Shown here: positions 26,345-35,812 of the stretch, one piece after another
Numbering within the stretch: the stretch's first letter is position 1
How the letters are laid out: every line of letters begins with the position of its first letter
Assembly: GCA_965197495.1 (NCBI GenBank)
Contig: OZ240210.1
Span: 3,224,001 to 3,288,000, forward strand
Source: SMYC01 sp965197495
Lineage (GTDB): Bacteria > Acidobacteriota > Vicinamibacteria > Marinacidobacterales > SMYC01
DNA: 64,000 bases
Reading direction: 5' to 3'
Notes under the pieces: generated by a model
Seen by the model: the letters and a program-made list of their open reading frames with translations, nothing else
Told to the model about the DNA's origin: nothing
The model's database searches: none
Program-made: the position numbers and the translations under genes

Positions 26345-26405
26345 CTAGGTTAAATACGACTCACGTGGGTCACGGCGCAAGAACGGCGTTTCAGGGTACG
26401 ACGCG

Positions 26406-26810
26406 TTATCTGAAGGGAGGGCTCGATCGGAAAAGCGCGACGATCCTCGTATATTGCCGGAACTCGGCTTCGGCTATGGCCGCGGCACAAGCCTCCGAGG
26501 GCTCGTCACACACGCCGTAGGCCAGCAGGAGTCGCACCGCGTTTTCCTGGCCGCCGCGGGCAGCCAGCTTCACTGCGCGGGCGCCGTCTTCGGGCCAATC
26601 GATCTCGGTGCTCGTTTCATGGAGCTCTTCTATCTTAGCGAGATCCCCGTACTCCGCTGCTAGAGCCAGGCTTATCCCGTGGAGCGGCATTTCCACGGCC
26701 TCGCGGAAGGGCAAAAGCTTCTGAACTTCAGGAGGGCCAGCCTCATCGAAGCCGCAGGAGAGCAGAGAGGCCGCGCAAAGCGAGAGCATGGCCGTTTTGA
26801 CTTGGCTCAT
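26406..26810 (-). CDS. Putative lipoprotein with ankyrin-like repeats
   Basis: I chose the ATG at 26810 because it gives a proper lipoprotein signal (MSQVKTAMLSLCAASLLSCG, lipobox LLSC near residue 19). The longer upstream frame is not signal-like and overlaps the TPR gene. The 134-residue product has two ankyrin-like stretches, ISLALAAEYGDLAKIEELHE and AVKLAARGGQENAVRLLLAY, so it is probably an envelope-anchored interaction protein. It follows the TPR fragment on the same strand. Family b IS copy 1 ends 62 bases beyond its 3' end. Confidence 0.65.
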   Translation of the reverse strand: MSQVKTAMLSLCAASLLSCGFDEAGPPEVQKLLPFREAVEMPLHGISLALAAEYGDLAKIEELHETSTEIDWPEDGARAVKLAARGGQENAVRLLLAYGVCDEPSEACAAAIAEAEFRQYTRIVALFRSSPPFR

Positions 26811-26863
26811 AACAAAAGATCGACGCGGAGGCCCGGCCTCGGACCGCCGCGCGTCGGGGAAAT

Positions 26864-27259
26864 CTAGCGGTCTTCCGCGTCCGTCGATCTCAGGTACTGT
26901 GTCGCTTCCTTCAGCTCGGGAACGTCGAACGCGCTCCACACTTTCTCGAGCTTCCGGTACTGAGCGGTCGCGAGAGCACGCTCGCCTTGTTCGGCATAAG
27001 CGCGGGCGAGTCCGAGCAGCGAGCGCGGCCGGTTCGACGTTCGCAAGAGCGACTTCTTGAAATAACTCACGGCCTCCGCGGGCTTCCCGATCTCGAGCAT
27101 GACGTCACCGGCGAGCTCGTAGACGGGTTTCACGGGATTGGCGGCGCCCGCCGGGGGACGCATGCTTTCCGCGACCTCGATGCCTTTCTTCAGACGCTGC
27201 ACCGCACCGTCTTTGTCACCCTTCGCGAGGGTGGCGAGGGCTTGGACCTCGTGCTGCAT
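26864..27259 (-). CDS. TPR-repeat protein, probably a C-terminal remnant
   Basis: The 131 residues contain tetratricopeptide-like helices (VYELAGDVMLEIGKPAEAVS, SLLGLARAYAEQGERALATA). The coding frame continues upstream of the first ATG without interruption for about 30 codons (WATGTDARGRRFEEGSSLYN), to a stop near 27350, and these residues also look TPR-like. The visible protein is therefore likely the end of a larger one whose 5' part was lost. No signal peptide is present. It precedes the ankyrin lipoprotein by about 50 bases. Confidence 0.55.
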   Translation of the reverse strand: MQHEVQALATLAKGDKDGAVQRLKKGIEVAESMRPPAGAANPVKPVYELAGDVMLEIGKPAEAVSYFKKSLLRTSNRPRSLLGLARAYAEQGERALATAQYRKLEKVWSAFDVPELKEATQYLRSTDAEDR

Positions 27260-27448
27260 GACGCGGGTAGGCTGCGCCTGGCGGTTATAGAGCGATGAAC
27301 CCTCCTCGAAACGACGTCCCCTGGCGTCGGTGCCCGTGGCCCAGAATTATACCAGCCGTCGCCAGACCGCGGAGTAGGACCGCGGTGTGCGAAGCATAAA
27401 TACAGAGGGGCGCTCTTTCACCGCAGACTGCGCTACGATGACCGAATC

Positions 27449-28402
27449 ATGGCGCCCGTGCTTCCCGTGCTCGACCTCAAAAGCGACGCGGTCGCCTCCG
27501 AGCTGCGTCGGGCTTGCGAGCACGACGGCTTCTTCTACATCGCCCATCACGGTGTGCCTTCAGAGCTGCTCGCCGAAGTGCGGGCTCGAGCCCGGTCGTT
27601 CTTCGCGCGGCCCCTCGAAGAGAAGCTCGAGCTGCATTTCGAGAAAGCGCAAAAACAACGCGGCTACATCCCGCTTCGCGCCGAGAGCACGGACCCGAAC
27701 GCCGTGGGCGACAAGAAGGAAGCACTCGACTTTACTTACCCGATTCCGCCGGAAGGCGTGCGTGATGCCGTCGCGGTCGCACACCGGATGTACGGCGAGA
27801 ATCTGTGGCCCCACGCCATGCCAGGGTTCCGCCCTGCCATCGAAAGCTACCTCGACGAGATGATCCGCCTCGGGCGCCGATTGTTCGAGATCTTCGCAGA
27901 AAGCCTCGAGCTTCCGCGAAACTATTTCCACGACAAGACCGACCGGCCGATCGCGCAGCTACGTCTACTCCACTATCCGCCCCAGGAGATCGTCGACGAC
28001 CGCTATCTCGGCATCGGGGCTCATTGCGACTACGAGTGCTTCACCATCCTCGACCCAGGCGAAGTCGGCGGTCTTCAGATCCAAGACGCGCGTTCTGCGT
28101 GGATGGACGTCACGCCCATCCCAGATACGTTCGTCGTCAACCTCGGTGAGATGCTCGCGCGATGGACGAACGACCTTTTTACCGCGACGCCTCACCGGGT
28201 CATCAACCGAACAGGTCGAGAGCGCTATACGATCCCTTTCTTTTTCGGGACCAATTACGACACGATGATCGAGTGCCTTCCGTCGTGCCGCAGCCTCGAG
28301 CGGCCGGCACGCTACGAAGCCATTCAAGCGGGCGACTACCTCGCGAAACGGCTCAACGAGATCTACGGCTCACTCCCCGATGCGGGGAGACTTCAATCAT
28401 AG
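27449..28402 (+). CDS. Isopenicillin N synthase-like Fe(II)/2-oxoglutarate dioxygenase
   Basis: A 317-residue cytosolic oxygenase. The N-terminal region carries the usual CEHDGFFYIAHHGVPSELL. The iron ligands are His192 and Asp194 in GIGAHCDYECFTIL and His249 in TATPHRVINRTG, and the 2-oxoglutarate arginine is in RYTIPFFFG near residue 259. WMDVTPIPDTFVVNLGEMLA completes the family pattern. The substrate cannot be told; relatives act on amino acids, nucleobases and natural products. Its 3' end overlaps the convergent permease fragment by 10 bases. It appears intact within an otherwise damaged region. Confidence 0.88.
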   Translation: MAPVLPVLDLKSDAVASELRRACEHDGFFYIAHHGVPSELLAEVRARARSFFARPLEEKLELHFEKAQKQRGYIPLRAESTDPNAVGDKKEALDFTYPIPPEGVRDAVAVAHRMYGENLWPHAMPGFRPAIESYLDEMIRLGRRLFEIFAESLELPRNYFHDKTDRPIAQLRLLHYPPQEIVDDRYLGIGAHCDYECFTILDPGEVGGLQIQDARSAWMDVTPIPDTFVVNLGEMLARWTNDLFTATPHRVINRTGRERYTIPFFFGTNYDTMIECLPSCRSLERPARYEAIQAGDYLAKRLNEIYGSLPDAGRLQS

Positions 28403-28847
28403 CGAAGCACCACCACCGGATTGGTCCGCGCCGCTTCCGACGGAAGCACACTCGCCACGACCGCGGTAACAGCAAAGATACCCGCCACGGCGGCGAAGGT
28501 GATCGGGTCGAAGGGGCTGATACCGAAGAGCATCGCGGCTATGAGCCGCGCAACAACGAGCGCGAGCACGAGGCCGATGGCCATGCCGAACGCGGTGAGC
28601 CTCAAGCCCTCGCCCACGACCACGCTGCGGATGTCCCTATCGGTCGCGCCGAGCGCCATGCGGATGCCGATCTCGCGACGTCGCTGCGCGACCGAATAGG
28701 CGATGACGCCATAGATACCGAGGCTCGCGAGCAGAAGCGCCAGCGCTCCGAAAACGCCGAGCAAGAGCGAGCCGATGCTCCATTGAAGCGTGTTCTCGGC
28801 CACGATCTCCGACAACGGTCGAATCGAGATCGGCAAATTGGCATCGA
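28393..28847 (-). pseudogene. FtsX/MacB-type ABC permease, C-terminal fragment
   Basis: About 150 residues of the last FtsX domain remain: LQWSIGSLLLGVFGALALLL, ASLGIYGVIAYSVAQRRREI, GIRMALGATDRDIRSVVVGE, then two more membrane helices and the end TNPVVVLRYD. The last motif is typical of Acidobacteria/deltaproteobacteria-type ADOP or MacB permeases. The 5' part is replaced by family a IS copy a3, whose sequence begins at about 28848; the frame runs on into the IS to 28905 but with foreign sequence. Confidence 0.85.
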
Positions 28848-30496
28848 CCCGGATCCTCGAACCGCAGTCGAAGCTGGCGACTAGCCAGTGGTGGCACACA
28901 ACCACACTGCCCGAAATCCTGGGGGTGAGCGATGCCCGCGAAGACGATCTCTATGCCGCCATGGACTGGGTTCTCAAACGCCAGGAGGTCATCGAAAAAA
29001 AACTCGCGGCGCGCCATCTCCAAAACGACGGCCTGGCGCTCTATGACCTAACCTCAAGCTACTTCGAGGGTGTGAGTTGTCCGATCGCCCGCCTCGGATA
29101 CGACCGTGACGGCAAGAAAGGCAAGCTGCAGATCAACTACGGTCTGCTGACCAACGAACGCGGCACCCCCGTGTCGGTATCGGTCTTTGAGGGCAACACG
29201 GGCGATCCCAAAACGCTGTTGCCTCAGGTAGAAAAGGTGCAAGAGCGCTTCGGCATCGAGCAGTTTGTGATGGTGGGCGACCGCGGAATGATCACCCAGA
29301 CCCAGATCGACGAGTTGCGGGAGATGGACGGTGTCGACTGGATTACCGCTCTGCGTCCCGAACCGATTCGCAAGCTCATCAACGATGGGGTGCTCCAGAT
29401 GGGGCTATTCGACGAGCGGAATCTGTTTGAGGTGACGCACCCGGATTTCCCCAACGAGAGGCTGGTCGCTTGCCGCAATCCGGAGCTGGCCGAGAGGCGG
29501 CGTCACAAGCGCCGTGCTCTGCTCGAAGCGACCTGCAAGGAGCTGGAGAAAGTTTGTCGGATGGTCGAGCGGCGCCGTTTGCAGGGCAAGGAGGACATCC
29601 GTGCTGCAGTGAAAAAGCTCCTCAACAAGTACAAGGTCGGCAGGTACTACAGGCTCGACATCCGTGACGACGGTTTCGACTTCGAGCTAGACGAGACAAC
29701 GATGGATGCCGACGCCTCGCGCCTCGCCAACGGCAACTCTGAGCTCGCCAACAAACGGCTCCAGCGGTGGAAGCGACACATGGGGACGATCGCTAAGCAG
29801 TTCGGAGGGATTCGCCAACGGATCGGGCGGGGTCAGCTGCATGGTAAAGATAAAATCGGTGTGCGGGTAGGCAGAGTTCTCAACAAGTACAAAGTCGGCA
29901 AGCACTTCAAGCTGGACATTCGCGACGACAGCTTTAGCTTCTAAATCGACGACACAAAGGTCACTGCGGAAGCTGCCCTTGACGGCATCTACGTGATCCG
30001 CACCAGTCTTGCTGAGCAGCGGATGAAAACCGACGACACAGTGCGCAGCTACAAGTTGCTGACCCAGGTCGAGAGGGCGTTTCGTTCCTTCAAGAGCATG
30101 GACCTAAAGGTGCGGCCGATTCGTCACCGGCGCGAAAACCGAGTCCGGGCGCACGTCTTCTTGTGCATGCTGGCCTACTACGTCCTGTGGCACATGATGG
30201 AGGCTTGGCGGCCGCTGCTATTCTCTGACGAGGACCAGCAGGCGAAGGCCAGGCGTGACCCGGTTGCTCCGGCGAAGCGCTCCGAGGCCGCCCTGCGCAA
30301 GATACAAACCAAGAAGCTTGACGATGGGAGTCGAGCTTCCAGCTTCCGCACGCTGCTGCGCCTTCTCAGCAACATCGTCCGAAACAAATGTCGGCGACCG
30401 GAAGCCGGACCCGACGAGCCCACCTTCGATGTCACGACAACTCCGGACTCGAAACAGCAGAGAGCCTACGACCTGCTCAAAGGTATCACCGTGTAG
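28848..30496 (+). pseudogene. IS1634-type transposase (family a), copy a3, truncated with nonsense codon
   Basis: The protein is readable from RILEPQSKLATSQWW to the C-terminus AYDLLKGITV, covering all expected DDE regions (LALYDLTSSYFEG, FVMVGDRGMI, QVERAFRSFKSM). The N-terminal 110 or so residues are missing. A TAA at 29942-29944 replaces the GAA codon found at this place in copies a1 and a4 (DSFSF then stop, instead of DSFSFEIDD). This copy shows the uninterrupted sequence QLHGKDKIGVRVGR across the site where ISL3 entered the other copies. Confidence 0.88.
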
Positions 30497-30574
30497 ACAG
30501 AAGCCAGCACCATTGATTCCAACTATCTCATTGGATCAACACCGGATCTTGGCTTTTTCAGCCAGGAACTTCAG
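28848..30574 (+). mobile_element. IS1634-type element (family a), copy a3, 5'-truncated
   Basis: It lacks the first part of the element and starts at CCCGGATCCTCGAACCGC, then continues to the normal terminus CCAGGAACTTCAG at 30574. Its break lies in the same 50-base part of the element as the break in copy a2. It joins an ABC permease fragment on the left and a histidine-kinase remnant on the right, so flanking DNA was lost or moved. Confidence 0.88.
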
Positions 30575-30575
30575 G

Positions 30576-30767
30576 TTAGAGGCTCTACCGCGCCGATCCC
30601 TCACGATCGCGCCGACCGGGGGCGCCCGTTTGGGTCTGGCGATCGTCAAGTGCGTCGTGGAATTCCACGGCGGCAGTGTCACCGTCGAGAGCGAGATCGG
30701 GAAGGGGTCTTCGTTCGTTGTTCGAGCTTCCGTCATCAGAGAGGCTTTCTTACCGGTCTCTAACCTC
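30576..30767 (+). pseudogene. Histidine kinase remnant (HATPase C-terminus)
   Basis: The frame reads GGARLGLAIVKCVVEFHGGS then VTVESEIGKGSSFVVRASV, the G2 box and end of a sensor kinase ATPase domain (usual form GLGLAIVK, HGG, S..G.GS.F). Everything upstream is replaced by IS copy a3. After it, to the porin 3' end, a further in-frame stretch near 30790-30893 (VDFEVRGEVNSVTATAFWTV) looks coding but is unidentified. The partner regulator is not visible. Confidence 0.65.
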
Positions 30768-30908
30768 CACGTGGTAGTCTCTGCCACGCCAATGACGTCT
30801 CCGTTGACTTCGAGGTGCGCGGCGAGGTCAACTCTGTCACGGCAACCGCTTTTTGGACCGTTACCAACAAAGCCCGCCCGCCGGTGCGCGCGTAGGTACG
30901 GAAGTGGA

Positions 30909-32075
30909 CTACCAGCTCATGCGAAAGCCGGTCGTCCACGCCACTCCCGAGTAGGCGCCGCCGTCGTTGGCGCGATCCCTCATGTCGGCAAAATTAATAC
31001 CGCTTTGCAGCTTGAGCTTGTGCCCGTAAAAGTAGTAGTTCAGACCAAAGTAGATCTCGTTATATCGATCGCCGCGGTCCGAAACGAGCTGGCGTTCATA
31101 TCTGTTGAGCCGTACCCCGTTGACGTTCTGGCTCGCGACGAAGGTGTAGCGGCCAACGAGCTGCAGGTCATCGGTGAAGTTGTAGAAGGGCATGGCCATC
31201 ATGCCCCAAAAATCGCTTTGAGCGGAGAAGCCGGTGGCCGCCGCGAGGTCTGTCCGGATACCCCATTTGCCGGCGTCGAGCTTGAAGTTGACGGACAGGA
31301 TGTTATCGAGGTCCCGGGTGAACGAGTTGTCTTTGTCGGGGTCTTGGTAAACGTAGTTCGCAGCAAGTACGGCCTCCTTCACACCGAGACGCTTCGCGAA
31401 GTCATAGCCAACAACCACGAGGCCGAATACGCTGCCGTTGAACTCGCCAAACCCCCGGTTCGCCCCGCCCGTGGAGTAAACGCCAGCCTGGTAGCTCCAA
31501 GGATCGAATTCTCCGGAAACGCTCAGCCCGGGAAGGTATTCCTGGGTAAACCACATATTGTTGGTCAGGTTGCTCCGATCGATGGCCAGGAGCTCTTTCG
31601 ACGAAGTTGAGCCGTCCATGGTGAACGGCGCGCCGTGTTTGCCGATCGTAGCTTCGAACCGCTCACTGCGGTTCCATTGAAAGTACAGATCTGTAATCCG
31701 GGTAAAAACTGGGTCCGCCTCCTGCGGATTCAGCTCGACCTCGCCGTGCAGCGTGAAGTTCTTGAACAGCTTCGCCTTGGCGCCGAATCGAAAGCGGCGG
31801 ATATTCCATTCCGTGTGTTTTCCCTGGTCCGCATCCACTACCGCGTAGTCGAGCTGGAAGCGTCCGCTGAACTGCAGCCTCTGGATCACGGAGTTGTCCT
31901 CGTTCTCGTACCAGTCGGCGAACTTCCAGATCGTGTCGAACGTCGACGGTTGCTGCTCGGCGCTTCTAGCCTGCGTCGCTAGGGCGGTAGGGGGCTCGGC
32001 GGCCAGAGTGCCAACGATGCACAACAGCATCACCTCGATAACAACGAGCTCGAGCGTCCGGCCGCGCCGGGTCAC
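30909..32075 (-). CDS. Phosphate-selective porin O/P-like outer-membrane protein
   Basis: A 388-residue outer-membrane beta-barrel. A signal peptide covers about residues 1-26 (VVIEVMLLCIVGTLAA), followed by a linker. The OprO/OprP pattern appears in FSGRFQLDYAVVDADQGKHT, WNIRRFRFGAKAKLFKNFTL, GEVELNPQEADPVFTRITDL and NEIYFGLNYYFYGHKLKLQS. The C-terminus WTTGFRMSW ends in an aromatic residue, as required for BAM-mediated insertion. OprP takes up phosphate and OprO polyphosphate; substrate here is inferred from family only. The 320 bases upstream, to the tRNA, contain a tRNA promoter and no gene I can see. Confidence 0.85.
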   Translation of the reverse strand: MTRRGRTLELVVIEVMLLCIVGTLAAEPPTALATQARSAEQQPSTFDTIWKFADWYENEDNSVIQRLQFSGRFQLDYAVVDADQGKHTEWNIRRFRFGAKAKLFKNFTLHGEVELNPQEADPVFTRITDLYFQWNRSERFEATIGKHGAPFTMDGSTSSKELLAIDRSNLTNNMWFTQEYLPGLSVSGEFDPWSYQAGVYSTGGANRGFGEFNGSVFGLVVVGYDFAKRLGVKEAVLAANYVYQDPDKDNSFTRDLDNILSVNFKLDAGKWGIRTDLAAATGFSAQSDFWGMMAMPFYNFTDDLQLVGRYTFVASQNVNGVRLNRYERQLVSDRGDRYNEIYFGLNYYFYGHKLKLQSGINFADMRDRANDGGAYSGVAWTTGFRMSW

Positions 32076-32314
32076 GAATTTCCCCGCGATCTTTGAAGAG
32101 AAGCTTCTGCGTTAATCACAGGGAACGACGGTCGATGAGCATCTTCGGATTCTCGTTCAGTATTGGTTCAATCCTGCTAATTCAGGGGATGAAGGGCTAC
32201 AAGTAGAATGTCACAGGATCCGTCCGATTGGTAGAAAAGCGCATCAGCGATCCACTGCCGAACGGACAAGCCGCCACCTCCTTTAAGCGAGCGGCCCGTT
32301 ACACAACGCGTCCG

Positions 32315-32343
32315 TTGACGCGCCCGGGCCCGCTGTCTAGAAT
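32315..32343 (+). promoter_or_regulatory. Sigma70-type promoter of tRNA-Leu(TAG) and possibly tig
   Basis: TTGACG at 32315-32320 and TAGAAT at 32338-32343 are spaced by 17 bases of GC-rich DNA. The tRNA begins about 52 bases downstream. Since tig starts 26 bases after the tRNA, the same transcript may cover both. Confidence 0.6.
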
Positions 32344-32395
32344 AGGTGCCGGTTTGGAAGGTTCTTCTTTTTTCTCGCGCATCGAATTCCCAAGT

Positions 32396-32480
<85 letters not shown>

Positions 32481-32505
32481 GGATCCTTAAAGGAGTCGGT
32501 CTAGG

Positions 32506-33777
32506 TTGAAAGTTGATTACGTCGAAGAGGGCTCTTCCCTCCGCCACATGGATATCGAGCTTCCAGCGGATGATCTCCACGAGGAGTTCGAAAAAGGGGT
32601 CCGAAGCCTCAGCCGCTCGGTGAAACTGCCGGGCTTCCGCAAAGGCAAGATCCCGAAGGACGTCATCCGTCAACGCTTCCGCTCAAACGTTCTTGAGCAA
32701 GCCATTCAGGACCTCGTGCCCAAAGCTGTGAACGAAGCGTTGAGAGAACGCGAACTCTATCCTATCGACGATCCACGTATCAGCAATCTCGAATCGAACC
32801 TCGGGGAGCCGCTCCGGTTTCGCGCCACCTTCGAGGTCATCCCCGGCATCGAAGTCCGGGACTACAAGGGCATCGAAGCCACCGAGCAAAAGACCACGGT
32901 CACGGACGAGCAAATCGAAGCCGGCATCGAGCATCTTCGCGAACAAAACGCCCGCTTCGACCCCATCGAGGGTCGCGGCGCGCAAGACCATGACATCGTC
33001 CTCGGCGACCTCGTCGAAACGCCTTCCGGCGGTGGCGCCGAAAAGCGCCACGAGGACGTATCCATCGAAGTCGGCACCGAGGCTTATCACAAGTCTCTCC
33101 ACGAGATGCTTCAAGGCGCCGAGCCCGGCGCCCAAATCACCTTCACCGCCGCCTTCGACGCCGACGGAGGCGACCCGGAGCGGGCCGGCAAGAGCTTCGA
33201 CGTCACTTTCGACGTCAAGGAGCTCAAAGAGAAGGTCCTTCCCGACGCCGATGACGAGCTCGCCAAGGACATCGGGAGCTTCGATACGCTGGACGAGATC
33301 AAAGCCGAGTTTCGCAGCCAGGCGGAGAAGCGAGCTGAGCGCGAGGACGAGCAGCACCTCCGGACGCAGCTGATCCAGAAGCTCATCGACGCGAACGCGT
33401 TCGATCCGCCGGAAACGCTCACCGAGCGCGAGATCGACAGCCGGCTCGAAGCCGCCGCCCGGGACCTCTATCAAAAAGGCGTCGACCCCACCAAAGCTGG
33501 GATCGACTGGAACGCCGTGCGCACGGAGCAAAGAGCGGCCGCCGAGGCCGCCGTCAAAGCAACTCTGCTCCTCGACGGGCTCGCGCGCCAGGAATCCATC
33601 GAGGTCACGGAGGAGGAAGTGTCCGCGGAGCTCGAAAAAGCCTCGGAGGCCCTCGAGAAGAGCCCGGAAGCTCTGCGGGCTCAAATGATGAAAGATGGTT
33701 CTCTAGAGCGACTTACAGGCAGACTGCGCCGCGAGAAGGCGGTTGACTTCATCAAGCAACATGCTAAACTTCAATAG
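32506..33777 (+). CDS. tig: Trigger factor (ribosome-associated chaperone, PPIase)
   Basis: Trigger factor binds ribosomal protein L23 at the exit tunnel and protects nascent chains. The ribosome-binding signature GFRKGKIP is at residues 43-50. A PPIase-like domain follows (DIVLGDLVETPSGGGAEKRH and VGTEAYHKSLHEMLQGAEPG), then the helical C-terminal arms (from FDTLDEIKAEFRSQAEKRAE). The length, 423 residues, is normal. The start is a TTG at 32506, giving MKVDYVEEGSSLRH, which fits the family. It opens the run tig-clpP-clpX, with only 14 bases to clpP. Confidence 0.93.
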   Translation: MKVDYVEEGSSLRHMDIELPADDLHEEFEKGVRSLSRSVKLPGFRKGKIPKDVIRQRFRSNVLEQAIQDLVPKAVNEALRERELYPIDDPRISNLESNLGEPLRFRATFEVIPGIEVRDYKGIEATEQKTTVTDEQIEAGIEHLREQNARFDPIEGRGAQDHDIVLGDLVETPSGGGAEKRHEDVSIEVGTEAYHKSLHEMLQGAEPGAQITFTAAFDADGGDPERAGKSFDVTFDVKELKEKVLPDADDELAKDIGSFDTLDEIKAEFRSQAEKRAEREDEQHLRTQLIQKLIDANAFDPPETLTEREIDSRLEAAARDLYQKGVDPTKAGIDWNAVRTEQRAAAEAAVKATLLLDGLARQESIEVTEEEVSAELEKASEALEKSPEALRAQMMKDGSLERLTGRLRREKAVDFIKQHAKLQ

Positions 33778-33791
33778 GGGTTGAACTTACG

Positions 33792-34373
33792 ATGCAGGTC
33801 CCAATGGTGGTCGAACAGACCAACCGGGGTGAGCGTTTTTTCGATATATATTCGCGCTTACTCAAAGACAACATTATCTTTATCGGGACTCCGATCGACG
33901 ACTATGTTGCTAATCTTGTCGTGGCTCAACTCTTGTTTCTCGAGGCGGAAGACCCTGAGAAGGAGATTTCGATTTACATCAACAGCCCCGGTGGCTCGGT
34001 CACCGCGGGGCTTGCTATCTACGATACCTTTCAGTTCATCCGACCCGACGTGACGACTTATTGCATGGGCCAAGCCGCAAGCATGGCAGCAGTCCTTCTG
34101 GCCGCTGGCACGCCTTCTAAGCGTTTCGCGCTTCCCAATTCCAGGGTCATCATCCACCAACCGTCTGGGGGCGTGCAGGGGCAAGCCACCGACATCAACA
34201 TCCAGGCCAAAGAGATCCTTCGGACGCGGCAGCGCCTGAACGAGATCCTTGCAGATCACTGTGGCCAGGATATTTCTAAAATCGAACAGGACGTCGAACG
34301 GGATTTCATCATGACGGCCGATGTCGCCCGTGAGTATGGGATCATTGACCAGGTCATCGACAAGCGCGCCTGA
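33792..34373 (+). CDS. clpP: ATP-dependent Clp protease proteolytic subunit
   Basis: ClpP forms a 14-subunit barrel that degrades proteins fed by ClpX or ClpA. The catalytic triad is visible: Ser97 in GQAASMAAV, His122 in VIIHQPSGG and Asp171 in QDVERDFIM. SPGGSVTAGLAIYDT is the family core. The 193-residue length is standard and the processed propeptide is short (MQVPMVVEQT). It lies between tig and clpX with gaps of 14 and 20 bases, a classic co-transcribed set. Confidence 0.96.
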   Translation: MQVPMVVEQTNRGERFFDIYSRLLKDNIIFIGTPIDDYVANLVVAQLLFLEAEDPEKEISIYINSPGGSVTAGLAIYDTFQFIRPDVTTYCMGQAASMAAVLLAAGTPSKRFALPNSRVIIHQPSGGVQGQATDINIQAKEILRTRQRLNEILADHCGQDISKIEQDVERDFIMTADVAREYGIIDQVIDKRA

Positions 34374-34393
34374 GAGCGCCTGAGGATTAAACC

Positions 34394-35635
34394 GTGTCCA
34401 AGAAGAATGGCGACCCCGAAGTACTTCGCTGCTCCTTTTGCAACAAGGACCAGAGCGATGTGCGAAAGCTCATCGCCGGTCCCACGGTCTTCATCTGCGA
34501 CGAGTGTGTCGAAGTCTGTAACGACATCATCGCTGACGATCACCGTTTCGAGAATAAGTCGCAGCGTTCGACGCTGCCGACGCCGGTCGAGATCAAACAA
34601 TTCCTCGACGAATATGTCGTGGGTCAGGAAGAGGCGAAAAAGCGCCTCGCTGTCGCCGTCTACAACCACTACAAGCGCGTCAACATCATGAAGTCCAAAG
34701 CGCGGCAGGACGTCGAGCTCACCAAGAGCAACATTCTGCTCATTGGGGCCACGGGCACGGGAAAGACCTTACTCGCGCAGACCCTCGCGAAGCTGCTTTC
34801 GGTGCCGTTCACTATCGTGGACGCCACCACGCTCACCGAAGCGGGCTATGTGGGCGAGGATGTCGAGAACATCATCCTCAAGCTCCTCCAAGCCGCCCAG
34901 GGAGATATCGAAAAAGCGCAGGAAGGCATCATCTACATCGACGAAATCGACAAGATCTGCCGCAAGGACGAGAACCCTTCCATCACGCGCGACGTCTCGG
35001 GCGAAGGCGTCCAGCAGGCGCTCTTGAAGATCCTAGAAGGTACGGTAGCGAACGTACCACCTCAAGGTGGCCGCAAACATCCGCATCAGGAGTTCTATCA
35101 GATCGACACGACGAACATCCTGTTCATCGCGGGCGGGGCCTTCGTGGGGCTCGACAAGATCATCGAGCGTCGCATCGGAACGAAGAGTCTGGGCTTTCGG
35201 GCGGATTTGACGGTAAAAACGCCCGACAAAGGTGCGCTCTTCGGAAAAGTCCAACCTACCGACCTCATTAAATATGGCCTCATTCCTGAATTCGTCGGGA
35301 GGCTTCCCGTCATGGGAACGCTCCACGAGCTCGGTAGGGACGCGCTCATCCGCATCATGAGCGAGCCGAGAAATGCCATCATCAAGCAGTATCAGAGGTT
35401 GTTCGAGTACGAGAACGTCAAGCTCCGATTCACGGATGACGCGCTCAGCGCCATTGCCGACTTGGCGGTGGAGCGCAATATTGGCGCCCGCGGCCTGCGG
35501 ATGATCATCGAAGACCTCATGCTCGACCTGATGTATACTCTGCCCTCTCAGAAGAAGGTCAAAGAAGTCGTTGTCACCAAGGAAGTCGTTCTAGACAGCG
35601 AGAAATCGTTGACGCTAATCGAGAAAGCAGGCTAG
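34394..35635 (+). CDS. clpX: ATP-dependent Clp protease ATP-binding subunit ClpX
   Basis: ClpX unfolds substrates and threads them into ClpP. The N-terminal zinc-binding domain has CSFC (Cys13, Cys16) and CDEC (Cys35, Cys38). The AAA+ core has Walker A GATGTGKTLLAQTLA, Walker B GIIYIDEIDKI and sensor residues in the region after RDVSGEGVQQALLKILEGT. The ClpP-binding loop is expected in the IGF-equivalent region near LGFRADL. Length is 413 residues; the start is a GTG at 34394. Lon follows after 177 bases. Confidence 0.96.
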   Translation: MSKKNGDPEVLRCSFCNKDQSDVRKLIAGPTVFICDECVEVCNDIIADDHRFENKSQRSTLPTPVEIKQFLDEYVVGQEEAKKRLAVAVYNHYKRVNIMKSKARQDVELTKSNILLIGATGTGKTLLAQTLAKLLSVPFTIVDATTLTEAGYVGEDVENIILKLLQAAQGDIEKAQEGIIYIDEIDKICRKDENPSITRDVSGEGVQQALLKILEGTVANVPPQGGRKHPHQEFYQIDTTNILFIAGGAFVGLDKIIERRIGTKSLGFRADLTVKTPDKGALFGKVQPTDLIKYGLIPEFVGRLPVMGTLHELGRDALIRIMSEPRNAIIKQYQRLFEYENVKLRFTDDALSAIADLAVERNIGARGLRMIIEDLMLDLMYTLPSQKKVKEVVVTKEVVLDSEKSLTLIEKAG

Positions 35636-35812
35636 ACACTGGGGTCCGGCCAAAACCGACAGTTTTTTCATAGATTTTCGAGCACGCTATTCATTGACGG
35701 CGCGTCGCACCTTGCGCGGCGAACCGAATTCCCCAAATAGAATCCAGACCAAGCGGGCACCGACCGGACGCCAAAACTAACAGGCGCTAACCAGGGGCGA
35801 GTCACGACGGAT

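Noticed and set aside
30255..31610. A 451-residue plus-strand frame across IS copy a3 and the porin
   Set aside because: Only about 45 residues in it (the kinase remnant) look like protein; the rest is IS sequence in the wrong frame or antisense to the porin.
35636..35812. A heat-shock promoter or CIRCE-type operator before lon
   Set aside because: No clear CIRCE inverted repeat or sigma32-type boxes are visible; several weak sigma70-like matches exist but none stands out.
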